The notes beneath the pieces were generated by a model that ran no database searches, was not told where the DNA came from, and saw only the letters and a program-made list of their open reading frames with translations. Source: CAVVSD01 sp963757125 (lineage in GTDB: Bacteria > Actinomycetota > Thermoleophilia > Solirubrobacterales > Solirubrobacteraceae). From it: a stretch of 64,000 bases of DNA. Location of the stretch: NCBI GenBank assembly GCA_963757125.1, contig CAVWQP010000009.1, positions 62,001-126,000 of the forward strand, given 5' to 3'. Position 1 is the first letter of the stretch, and every line of letters starts with the position of its first letter. Made by a program: the position numbers and the translations under genes. This document shows positions 16,373-23,498 of the stretch, in pieces.

Positions 16373-16816
16373 GTGGCCGAGCACGACTGCGACCGCGACT
16401 GGCTGGAGCACACCGACGCCGTGCTGCAAGGCGCGGGGCTGCGCGCGACCGCGGGCCGCCGCGCGGTCGTGGAGCACCTGGCGCGTCAGCGCTGCCTGGT
16501 GACCGCACAGGAGATCGTCGACGCGCTCCGCGGCGACGAGCACCACTCGGCGAGCACGGCGACCGTGTACCGCGCGCTGGAGACCCTGCACGAGTTCGGG
16601 CTCGTCCGGCGATTCGACGCCGGCGAGGGCGTCGCGCGCTACGAGCCGGTCGACCCGTCGGGCGACCATCACCACCACGTCGTGTTCGACGACGGGTCGG
16701 TGGAGGCGTTCGAGGACGGGGAGCTCGAGGCGGCGTTCGAAGGGCTCGCGGATCGGCTCGGGCTGGACCTCACCGGGCACGACGTCATCCTGCGGGCTCG
16801 GCGGCGCTCGGGGTAG
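16373..16816 (+). CDS. Fur-family transcriptional regulator lacking CxxC zinc sites
   Basis: 147 aa. The winged helix (about 15-85) contains GLRATAGRRAVVEHLARQ and SASTATVYRALETLHEFGLV, the Fur/Zur/PerR recognition helix region. The dimerisation half has the metal motif DHHHHVVFDDG, but the CxxC normally placed after the HHHH region is absent (DDGSVEAF), and the C-terminus ends LTGHDVILRARRR without the second CxxC. So the structural zinc site common in Fur, Zur and PerR is missing. Whether it senses iron, zinc or peroxide cannot be said. The gene seems to be leaderless from TAGCCT. Confidence 0.88.
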   Translation: MAEHDCDRDWLEHTDAVLQGAGLRATAGRRAVVEHLARQRCLVTAQEIVDALRGDEHHSASTATVYRALETLHEFGLVRRFDAGEGVARYEPVDPSGDHHHHVVFDDGSVEAFEDGELEAAFEGLADRLGLDLTGHDVILRARRRSG

Positions 16817-16838
16817 AGCCCCGCTCGGCCCGGCGTTT

Positions 16839-16866
16839 CGAGGCGGAGCCGCTCGCTCCAGCCTCG
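16839..16866. terminator. Bidirectional terminator-like hairpin after the Fur gene
   Basis: Arms CGAGGCGGAG (16839-16848) and CTCCAGCCTCG (16856-16866) pair over 10 bp with one bulged A; loop of 7 nt. It lies 22 nt after the Fur-family stop in a convergent intergenic region. Confidence 0.5.
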
Positions 16867-16892
16867 CGGGTGTCTCTCGGAATCGCTCGCAG

Positions 16893-16926
16893 GTGGCTAG
16901 CACTGGTGCTAGCCACTGGCTAGCGC
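16893..16926. repeat. Perfect inverted repeat plus third half-site, orphan operator
   Basis: Arms GTGGCTAGCAC (16893-16903) and GTGCTAGCCAC (16906-16916) are perfect reverse complements separated by TG, followed at once by a third half TGGCTAGCGC (16917-16926). It resembles a two-to-three-site operator, but lies between two gene 3' ends (Fur-family gene and HIT gene), where no promoter is expected. I see no convincing ORF in the 16817-17030 gap. Confidence 0.6.
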
Positions 16927-17030
16927 TCCGCAAGAGGGGGCGGGGAGGGCTTGATCTCCCACCCGCTCCCGTCCGCCCTCGATGAGCTGCCCGGACGCGG
17001 CCGAGCCCGCCGACCAGCGGTCGCGCGGAG

Positions 17031-17432
17031 CTACGCCGCGGGCCCCAACACCGCCCGGATCCTCTCCGCCATCGCCGCCAGATCATCCTGATCGGCCTCC
17101 GACGCCCGTCGGAAGTCCAGGTCGCCGACGGAGTCGATCGGCGTCAGGTGCAGGTGCGCGTGGGGCACCTCGACGCCCACCACCGCGCACCCGACCCGGG
17201 CCGCGCCGGTCACCTCGCGGATCGCGTTCGCGACCGGCTTCGCGAACACCATGAGGTCCGCGAGCATGTCGTCGGGGAGGTCGAAGAAGTGGTCGATCTC
17301 CTCCTTGGGGATCACCAGCGAGTGGCCCGGACGGATCGGGCGCACGTCGAGGAAGGCGAGGAAGCGGTCGTCCTCGCGCAGGCGGTGAGCCGGGATCTCG
17401 CCGGCCACGATGCGGCTGAAGATGCTGGGCAC
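17031..17432 (-). CDS. HIT-family hydrolase/nucleotide-binding protein
   Basis: 133 aa from GTG 17432. The conserved core begins at PSIFSRIVAGEIPAHRL and ends with the histidine triad HAHLHLTPI (about residues 98-106), so the active site is intact. HIT proteins hydrolyse nucleotide phosphoramidates or dinucleoside polyphosphates; the HINT-like short form is the best match. The start is set by TACCCT 6 nt upstream and by where conservation begins; the frame stays open another 54 nt. The physiological substrate is not known. Confidence 0.9.
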   Translation of the reverse strand: MPSIFSRIVAGEIPAHRLREDDRFLAFLDVRPIRPGHSLVIPKEEIDHFFDLPDDMLADLMVFAKPVANAIREVTGAARVGCAVVGVEVPHAHLHLTPIDSVGDLDFRRASEADQDDLAAMAERIRAVLGPAA

Positions 17433-17438
17433 GCGCGG

Positions 17439-17444
17439 AGGGTA
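17439..17444 (-). promoter_or_regulatory. -10-like hexamer TACCCT of leaderless HIT gene
   Basis: On the minus strand TACCCT is 6 nt upstream of GTG 17432, another instance of the repeated leaderless layout. Confidence 0.45.
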
Positions 17445-17491
17445 TCCCCGACGTGCCGCGGGCGAGGTCATGCAGGTGCGGTGCACAACTC

Positions 17492-18967
17492 ATGGACCTG
17501 ACACGGTTTGTCGAAGACATGGCAGTGCAGGACAAAGTGACCCGGCGCCGACTGCTCGAGCTGGCGGCCCTCGCGGGCGCCGGCGGCGTCCTCCTGCGCG
17601 ACGGCGCGCCCGCGTTCGCGGCCACGCGCAGGCCGCTCACCGCCGAGAGCGTGCGCATCCCGCTCGCTCGGGACGGCGCGGCGGTCGCCGCCGGCGGCTG
17701 GTCGACGAGCCCCGTCCTGCGCGCCCCGCGGCGCGTCTCGCTCGCCGGCCTCGCCTGGGGCGAGGGAACCGGCCCGAGAGCCGCCGAGCTGCGTGGTCGC
17801 CGCCGTGGCGGGGAGTGGAGCCGCTGGATGCACCTGCACGCCGGCGACGGCCACGCCCCCGACGGCGAGACCGCCCGACGGGCGACGGACCCGGTGTGGC
17901 TCGGCAAGGTCGACGAGCTCCAGGTCCGGGCGAGCGGCAGCCTTGCCGGGCTGCACGTGCACGCGGTCGGCGTCGACGGCAAGGGCGAGCCCGTCGCCAA
18001 GGTCGCGCAGACCGCCGCGCCGTTCCCGATCACCCCGCGCGCCGCCTGGGGCGCCGACGGCATCCCGCCGCGCTCGGCGCCGGACTACGGCGTCGTGGAG
18101 ATGGCCTTCGTCCACCACACGGTCAGCGCGAACGAGTACGGACCGGCGGACTCCCCGGGGATCGTCCTCGGGATCTGCCGCTACCACCGCGACGCCAACG
18201 GCTGGAACGACATCGGCTACAACTTCCTCGTCGACCGCTTCGGGCAGGTGTTCGAGGGCCGCGCGGGCGGCGTCGACCAGGCCGTCATCGGAGCGCAGGC
18301 GCAGGGCTACAACGCCCACAGCACGGGCGTCGCCGTCATCGGCACGCACGAGGCGGTGCCGGTCGGGGACATGACGCTCGGCGCCCTCGCGATCCTCATC
18401 GGCTGGAAGCTCGCGCTGCACGGCGTCACGCCCACCGGCCAGATCGCGGTGCAGTCCGCCGGCGGCCCGCTGAACCGCTACCCGTCGGGGACGCCGGTGA
18501 CGTTCGAGCGGATCGCCGGGCACCGCGACGGCGACGAGACGACCTGCCCCGGCGAGTCGCTCTACGCGCAGCTGCCGGCGCTGCGGATCGCGGCCCAGCG
18601 CGTCGCCCCGCCGCCCTCGGCGACGCCGCCCACGCCGCCGGTCGCCCGGTCCGACGCGCCCGTCGTCACCGCCAGGGCCGCGACGAAGCGCATCCGCGCC
18701 GGCAACAGCATCCTGCTGAGCGGGAAGACCGACCAGTCGGGCGCGGTGCAGGTCGTCGTCGAGCGCGCGGGCGGCAACAACCAGTTCAAGTTCCAGCGCC
18801 GCGTGAAGATGAACGTGCGCAACGGCACGTACAGCGGCCGCATCCGGCTTCGCACGCCCGGCCTGTACCGCTTCACGGCGAAGGCGGGCGACACGGGCCG
18901 CTCGCCGCAGGTCTTCGTCCGCGCCGTCCGCCGCACCGCGGACAGCGGCGGTCTCGCCCCCGTCTAG
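17492..18967 (+). CDS. Tat-exported N-acetylmuramoyl-L-alanine amidase (PGRP domain)
   Basis: 491 aa from ATG 17492 (ATG 17519 also possible). The N-terminus has a twin-arginine signal VTRRRLLELAALAGAGG, so export of the folded protein is likely. After an about 140-residue beta-rich region, the PGRP/amidase_2 domain (about 175-365) shows AFVHHTVSANEYG, NFLVDRFGQVFEGRAGG, IAGHRDGDETTCPGESLY; the first His, the His in GHRD and the Cys in TTCPG are the zinc ligands. A Pro-rich linker and a C-terminal beta-sandwich domain of about 100 residues follow and may bind wall polymers. It cleaves the MurNAc-L-Ala bond of peptidoglycan. Confidence 0.92.
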   Translation: MDLTRFVEDMAVQDKVTRRRLLELAALAGAGGVLLRDGAPAFAATRRPLTAESVRIPLARDGAAVAAGGWSTSPVLRAPRRVSLAGLAWGEGTGPRAAELRGRRRGGEWSRWMHLHAGDGHAPDGETARRATDPVWLGKVDELQVRASGSLAGLHVHAVGVDGKGEPVAKVAQTAAPFPITPRAAWGADGIPPRSAPDYGVVEMAFVHHTVSANEYGPADSPGIVLGICRYHRDANGWNDIGYNFLVDRFGQVFEGRAGGVDQAVIGAQAQGYNAHSTGVAVIGTHEAVPVGDMTLGALAILIGWKLALHGVTPTGQIAVQSAGGPLNRYPSGTPVTFERIAGHRDGDETTCPGESLYAQLPALRIAAQRVAPPPSATPPTPPVARSDAPVVTARAATKRIRAGNSILLSGKTDQSGAVQVVVERAGGNNQFKFQRRVKMNVRNGTYSGRIRLRTPGLYRFTAKAGDTGRSPQVFVRAVRRTADSGGLAPV

Positions 18968-18971
18968 CCCG

Positions 18972-18977
18972 TAGGCT
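18972..18977 (+). promoter_or_regulatory. -10-like hexamer TAGGCT of leaderless CDF gene
   Basis: TAGGCT is 7 nt before GTG 18985, immediately after the amidase stop at 18965-18967. Confidence 0.5.
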
Positions 18978-18984
18978 CGACGTC

Positions 18985-19929
18985 GTGCACGATCACGCGC
19001 ACGACCACGACGACCACGGCCACGCGCACGGCCGGATCGACCCCGACGCCGACCGCCGCTGGCTCTGGATCGCGCTCGGGCTCATCGCGTCGTTCATGGT
19101 CGTCGAGGTCGTCGGCGGCCTCGTCGCCGGATCGCTGGCGCTGCTCTCCGACGCCGCGCACATGGTCACGGACGCCGGCGCGCTCGGCCTCGCGCTCGTG
19201 GCGGCCTCGCTGGCGGCGCGGCCGGCCCGCGGGGCGTTCACGTTCGGCCTGGGCCGCGCGGAGGTCCTGAGCGCCCAGATCAACGGCGCCGCGCTCCTCG
19301 TCCTGGCCGGCGTGCTCGCGATCAGCGCGATCGGCCGCCTGGCCGACCCGCCCGATGTCGAGGGCGGGATCGTCATCGTCATCGGCGCGGCCGGCGCCGT
19401 GGTGAACATCGCCGCCGCGTGGGCGCTGTCGCGCGCCGAGCGCCGCAGCCTGAACATCGAGGGCGCCCGCGCCCACGTCCTCGCCGACCTCTTCGGCTCG
19501 ATCGCCTCCGTCATCGCCGGCGTGATCATCGTCGTCGCGGGCTGGCGCCTGGCGGACCCGATCGCCGCCCTGTTCGTCGTCGCGCTCATGCTGCGCTCGG
19601 GCTGGCGGCTGCTGCGCGACTCCGCACGGGTGCTGCTCGAGGGAGCGCCTGTCGGCATCGACCCGGAGAAGGTCGGCCGGTCGCTCGCGGCGCAGACCGG
19701 GGTCGTCGAGGTCCACGACCTGCACCTCTGGGAGGTCACGACCGGCTTCCCGGCCCTCGCCGCGCACGTCGTCGTCGCGCCCGACGAGGACTGCCACGCC
19801 CGCCGCCGGGAGCTGCAGACGCTGCTCCTCGAGCAGTTCGGGATCGAGCACGTCACGCTCCAGGTCGATCACGCGACCGACCGCGATCGGCTGCTGCAGA
19901 TCGAGGGCTCCGCGCTGCGCAGGGACTGA
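18985..19929 (+). CDS. Cation diffusion facilitator, zinc type (ZitB/CzcD-like)
   Basis: 314 aa. The N-terminal His/Asp-rich tail (HDHAHDHDDHGHAHG) is typical of Zn-CDF proteins. Six membrane helices follow. Site-A motifs are SDAAHMVTDAGAL in TM2 and HVLADLFGSIAS in TM5, both HxxxD, which mark zinc (or Cd/Co) transporters. The C-terminal cytoplasmic domain (about 215-300) has VHDLHLWEVTTGFPALAAHV, the usual dimerisation fold. It exports Zn in exchange for protons. Start GTG 18985 follows TAGGCT by 7 nt. The frame stays open far upstream but overlaps the amidase gene. Confidence 0.93.
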   Translation: MHDHAHDHDDHGHAHGRIDPDADRRWLWIALGLIASFMVVEVVGGLVAGSLALLSDAAHMVTDAGALGLALVAASLAARPARGAFTFGLGRAEVLSAQINGAALLVLAGVLAISAIGRLADPPDVEGGIVIVIGAAGAVVNIAAAWALSRAERRSLNIEGARAHVLADLFGSIASVIAGVIIVVAGWRLADPIAALFVVALMLRSGWRLLRDSARVLLEGAPVGIDPEKVGRSLAAQTGVVEVHDLHLWEVTTGFPALAAHVVVAPDEDCHARRRELQTLLLEQFGIEHVTLQVDHATDRDRLLQIEGSALRRD

Positions 19930-19980
19930 CAGCGCGCTTGCGCGTGCAGGAGCGCGGCGCCGCCGCGGCGAACCGGCCTC

Positions 19981-21231
19981 GTGCCGATGCGCCATCGCCA
20001 CCTGCACACCGCGCTCGCGAGCTTCGCCGAGGAGGCCACCTGGCAGCTCGCCTCCGTGATCGCCGACGGCGTCGAGGTGCCGTTCGAGGTCGTGGAGGAG
20101 CGCGGCCGCCGCCGCGACACGCCGCTGTACTGCTACCGGCCCCTGACCGATCGCTTCGTCGCCGAGCGCGCGAGCCTGCTGACGCGGGTACCGGCGTACC
20201 CGGCCGCGGCGCGGGCGCTGGAGTTCGAGGACGGCGTCGGCGAGTACCTGCGCGCGCAGGGCGAGACGAAGGTGCCGACCGAGCCGCGCAGCCGCGCGGA
20301 CCTCACGCTGCGCGTGTTCGTCTCACGGATCTTCAGCGACGCCGACGAGTTCGTCCTCACCCAGGAGCGCTTCGACCGCGCGTGGCGCGAGCTCGCGGCC
20401 GCGCTGCACGAGGGCGGGGCGGAGTGCGTCGTCGTCGCGCCGCTGCTGGGCGTCGCCATCGGCTCGCGCGAGGTGCCGCTCGGCGACGGGCTGAGCCTCA
20501 TGGCTCCCGATGCGCTCGCCGACGCTCCACGCGATGCGCTGCGGATCACCGCGGAGCGCGGCGTCCTCGCGGTCGTCGCCCACCCCGAGCGTCCCGGCGC
20601 GCCGGGTGCGCACGCGACCGCGATCCGGCGCCTGGAGCGGATGGTGCGCGCGCTGCGGCTCTTCGACAGCCCGTCGCCCGCGCTGGGCGGCGTCGCGTGG
20701 ACCCGGACAGGCACCGGGCCGTGGACGGTCACCGGCATGCAGGGCGGCGGCCGCGCACGCGGTCTGCTGGCTGTCCCGGCGACGGCCGAGGATGAGCTGC
20801 GCGCGTTCTGCTCGCTCGTGGACCGGCGCGCCGCCCGCACGGCGGAGGTCGGCTGGGCGCTGGACCGCTACGGCATGGCCCGCGACCGCGCCGAGCCGCT
20901 CGAGGCGCTCACGGACATCCTGCTCGCGCTGCGGGCGCTGCTCGAGCCCGAGGGCACGGCGAGCGCCCGTCTCGGCGGCCGGCTCGCGGCGCTGTGCGCG
21001 GAACCAGGCGGGCACGGGGCGATCGTGGCCGAGGTCGCCCAGGCGGTCGCGCTCGAGCGCTCGGCGATCGGCGGCCTGGCCGGCGGCCCCGATGGCACCG
21101 ACGTGCTCGTCACCCGGATGGGCGACCACCTCCGCGCGCTGCTGCGCGACGTCCTCTGCGGGCACCTCGACGCCGATCTGCGCGGCCTAGCCGACCGGCT
21201 CGTCGCGCAGGCAGCGCTCGAGACGAGCTAG
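19981..21231 (+). CDS. Conserved hypothetical protein, 416 aa
   Basis: I do not recognise a family. The protein is soluble, Ala/Arg/Glu-rich, mostly alpha-helical in character and has no signal, membrane helix or nucleotide-binding motif. Two regions stand out: PLYCYRPLTDRFVAERAS near residue 50 and a C-terminal half with regular helices (LEALTDILLALRALLEPEG; VAEVAQAVALERSAIGGL). It starts at GTG 19981 (ATG at 19987 also possible) and overlaps the end of the convergent ArsA-like gene by 45 bp. Codon use is like its neighbours, so it is probably a native lineage-specific gene. Confidence 0.7.
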   Translation: MPMRHRHLHTALASFAEEATWQLASVIADGVEVPFEVVEERGRRRDTPLYCYRPLTDRFVAERASLLTRVPAYPAAARALEFEDGVGEYLRAQGETKVPTEPRSRADLTLRVFVSRIFSDADEFVLTQERFDRAWRELAAALHEGGAECVVVAPLLGVAIGSREVPLGDGLSLMAPDALADAPRDALRITAERGVLAVVAHPERPGAPGAHATAIRRLERMVRALRLFDSPSPALGGVAWTRTGTGPWTVTGMQGGGRARGLLAVPATAEDELRAFCSLVDRRAARTAEVGWALDRYGMARDRAEPLEALTDILLALRALLEPEGTASARLGGRLAALCAEPGGHGAIVAEVAQAVALERSAIGGLAGGPDGTDVLVTRMGDHLRALLRDVLCGHLDADLRGLADRLVAQAALETS

Positions 21232-22263
21232 CCCCTCCAGGTCGTACACGTCCTGGTCCAGGAGCGGGACCAGGACTGGGTCCTCGACGCCGAGCTCGCG
21301 CTTGACGTGCTCGATGGCGTCGGCGTCGCGGCGGGCGAGCACCTCGACGTCGCGCAGCGTGTCGGCGACCTTGCCGGCGAGGCGCTCCCCGAGCTCCCCG
21401 GCCAGCTCGGTCCGCGCGACCTCCGGGTCGGTCTCCGGGGCGCGGTGTACGCGGTTGACGATGATCCCCCCGAACGGCATCCCCGCGGCCTCGAGACGGC
21501 CGTGGAAGAAGATCGCCTCCTCGACCGGCTCGCGCTCCGGGCTCGTGACGAGCAGGAACGTCGTGTCGGGGTCGCCCAGCAGCTCCTTGACGCCGGCGGC
21601 CCGGCGGCGGAACCCGTCGATGAGACCGCTCAGCGAGCGGAAGAAGACCGAGAGGTCGTCGAGCAGGTCGATCCCGGTCAGCCTGCTGAGGACGGAGAAG
21701 ACGACGCCCGTCCCGCGGCCGATGACGCGCGCCGCGAGCCCCGTCGGGGCGAGGATCGCCTGCAGCGCACGGCCGTCGAGGAAGCCGGTCAGGCGGTCGG
21801 GCGCGTCGAGGAAGTCCAGCGCGTTGCGCGAGGGTGGCGTGTCGAGGACGACGACGTCCCACCGCGGGTCGCGGTGCAGCTCGTAGAGCTTGGCGACGGC
21901 GGTGAACTCCTGCGAGCCGGTCATCGCACCGGACAGCTCGCGGTAGATGCGGTTGCCCAGGACCTCGCGCGCGGCGCTCTCGTTCGGCGCCAGCAGCTCG
22001 ATGAGATCGTCGAACGTGCGCTTCGCGTCGAGCTGCATCGCCCAGAGCTCCCCGGCGAGGTCGACGGTCTCGACGCGGTGCGGCTCGTTGCCGAGCTCCT
22101 CGAGCCCGAGCGCCGTCGCGAGCCTGCGGGCCGGGTCGATCGTCACGACCGCGACCCGCTTGCCGTCCGCCGCGAGCCCGAGCGCGAGGGCGGCGGATGT
22201 CGTCGTCTTCCCGACGCCGCCCGAGCCGGCGACGATCACGACGCGCTTGCCGGAGAGGTTCAT
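21187..22263 (-). CDS. ArsA/Get3-family ATPase, second of pair
   Basis: 358 aa. Walker A with deviant lysine is VAGSGGVGKTTTSAALALG (about 10-28); switch and DTPP motifs are VVTIDPARRLATALG and VVVLDTPPSRNALDFLD. No arsenite-binding cysteine triad is visible, and no ars genes are nearby, so arsenic export is unlikely. Paired half-size ArsA-like ATPases encoded in tandem are known in actinobacteria (for example Rv3679/Rv3680), where they act as Get3-like factors linked to envelope or export functions. It overlaps the upstream gene by 4 nt (ATGA), which implies a heteromeric complex. Confidence 0.87.
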   Translation of the reverse strand: MNLSGKRVVIVAGSGGVGKTTTSAALALGLAADGKRVAVVTIDPARRLATALGLEELGNEPHRVETVDLAGELWAMQLDAKRTFDDLIELLAPNESAAREVLGNRIYRELSGAMTGSQEFTAVAKLYELHRDPRWDVVVLDTPPSRNALDFLDAPDRLTGFLDGRALQAILAPTGLAARVIGRGTGVVFSVLSRLTGIDLLDDLSVFFRSLSGLIDGFRRRAAGVKELLGDPDTTFLLVTSPEREPVEEAIFFHGRLEAAGMPFGGIIVNRVHRAPETDPEVARTELAGELGERLAGKVADTLRDVEVLARRDADAIEHVKRELGVEDPVLVPLLDQDVYDLEGLARLERCLRDEPVG

Positions 22264-23168
22264 GCGAGCTGCCCGGCCAGCTCGTCGGCCAGTGCGGCGA
22301 GGTCGGGCGTCGCGACGGCCTGGGCGTGCAGCCGCAGCGCGCGGTGTCCGGTCGCCCGCGTGAGGCGTGCGAGCTGGGCGCGCTGCCTGCGCGCTCGTGC
22401 GTGCGCGACGAGGGCCCGCTGGACGCCCGGCCCGCCGGGATGCTCCTCGAGCCGCCGCGCGTCGGCGGGGGTGAAGCGGTCGGGAGCCAGGGCGTTGACG
22501 ACGATCGCGTCGAGCTCGGCGTCGAGGCTGTCGCGCAGGGCGGCCTGCAGCGCGAGCGTCTCCGTCACCGCGAGCTCCTCGGCGCGGGCGACCGCGACGA
22601 TCGCCGTGACCTCCGGGTCGCTGAGCGTCGCGTGGATGATCGACGCCTGGCGCGCGACCGGACCCGTGTGCGCCGCGCCGGCGAACGCGCGCGGCGCGCT
22701 GAGCACCGCGACGCCGTGCCCGGTGGCGGGCGCGTCGACGATCACGAGGTCGTAGGACGTCGCGCCCGGGGTGCGACGGTCGAGCTGCGCGAGCTCCCAG
22801 AGCTTGCCGACGGTGAGCAGCTCGCGCAGCCCCGGCGTGGCCGCCGCGAGGAGCCCGAACAGGCGGCTGCGGTTCAGCAGCCCGGCGGCGGCGGACGGCA
22901 GCTGGTCGCGGAGGTACTCCTCCATCGCCTGCTCGGGGTCGACGGAGACGTGGAACAGGCCGGGCGCGAGCTCGGTCTCCACCGCGCCGTCGCCGGTGTG
23001 CGCCGCGTCGAGCACCCCGGCGACATCGGTGCGCCGCGCGACCTCGGCCACCATGGTCCGGCGCCCGCGGCGAGCGGCCTCCAGCCCGATCGCCGCAGCG
23101 ACCGTCGTCTTGCCCACGCCGCCCTTCCCGGTGACCACGATGAGGCGGTGGGCGAGCAGACTCTCCAT
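22260..23168 (-). CDS. ArsA/Get3-family ATPase, first of pair
   Basis: 302 aa. Walker A is VVTGKGGVGKTTVAAAIG (about 10-27), with the signature KGGVGKT lysine. The aspartate of VIVDAPATGHGVAVLS is present, and there are long helices in the C-terminal half (RRLEEHPGGPGVQRALVAHA). It lacks a metal-binding cysteine cluster. It is the promoter-proximal gene of a two-gene operon with the 358-aa paralogue. The two differ enough to suggest a heterodimer rather than a recent duplication. Clients are unknown; membrane-protein targeting is an inference from Get3. Confidence 0.87.
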   Translation of the reverse strand: MESLLAHRLIVVTGKGGVGKTTVAAAIGLEAARRGRRTMVAEVARRTDVAGVLDAAHTGDGAVETELAPGLFHVSVDPEQAMEEYLRDQLPSAAAGLLNRSRLFGLLAAATPGLRELLTVGKLWELAQLDRRTPGATSYDLVIVDAPATGHGVAVLSAPRAFAGAAHTGPVARQASIIHATLSDPEVTAIVAVARAEELAVTETLALQAALRDSLDAELDAIVVNALAPDRFTPADARRLEEHPGGPGVQRALVAHARARRQRAQLARLTRATGHRALRLHAQAVATPDLAALADELAGQLA

Positions 23169-23498
23169 GTCAGGCTGAGGGTGAGAGTCGCATCTGGGCG
23201 CTCTGCAATCCCAAAACTACCCGAATGGGTGGGTGGTCGGCGCGTAGCCGCTTGCAGCCTCGCGGATTCAGCGTGTTCTCGGGGGTTTCCTGTGAGGAGG
23301 TCATGCAGGGTTTGTGGCGCGTGCGGGGAAGTGCGCCTCGTATAACTACGTCCGACGCCGCATCCAACTGGCAAGTTCCGTAGCGTTCCACACGCGTGAC
23401 GGGTGCACTGGTTGGTGCACTGCCTTTTCCTGCATTCGCCCCGTGGACGCGGGGCAGGGGGAAGGATCCCCACTATCGCGACCGGAAGGAGGACCCAG
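23169..23498. other. Intergenic region between ArsA operon and LPFTG gene
   Basis: 330 bp between divergent genes. It holds an AT-rich TATAAC at 23341-23346, a probable -10 for one or both sides; a direct repeat of GGTGCACTG around 23402-23421; a GC hairpin with arms GCCCCG (23438-23443) and CGGGGC (23450-23455); and AAGGAGG at 23486-23492 for the downstream TTG start. I looked for a ydaO core here and did not find one. I see no gene in it. Confidence 0.5.
23486..23492 (+). promoter_or_regulatory. Ribosome binding site fixing a TTG start
   Basis: AAGGAGG lies 6 nt before TTG 23499, making TTG the best start for the LPFTG surface protein rather than the upstream in-frame ATG at 23403, which has no Shine-Dalgarno. 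Confidence 0.65.

Noticed and set aside
16982..17254. 90-aa plus-strand ORF next to the triple palindrome, as a possible antitoxin-like gene
   Set aside because: Most of it lies antisense to the HIT gene and it is Pro/Arg/Ser low-complexity; no ribbon-helix-helix or other DNA-binding pattern.
21187..23168. Arsenite efflux operon
   Set aside because: The ArsA-like ATPases lack the metal-binding cysteines, and no arsB, arsR, arsC or arsD gene is adjacent.
23169..23498. Possible third c-di-AMP riboswitch upstream of the LPFTG gene
   Set aside because: GC hairpins and GGGG/CCCC pairs are present, but the diagnostic GAATC and CCCGACAGCTAACCCCGTAGGC-like elements are missing.
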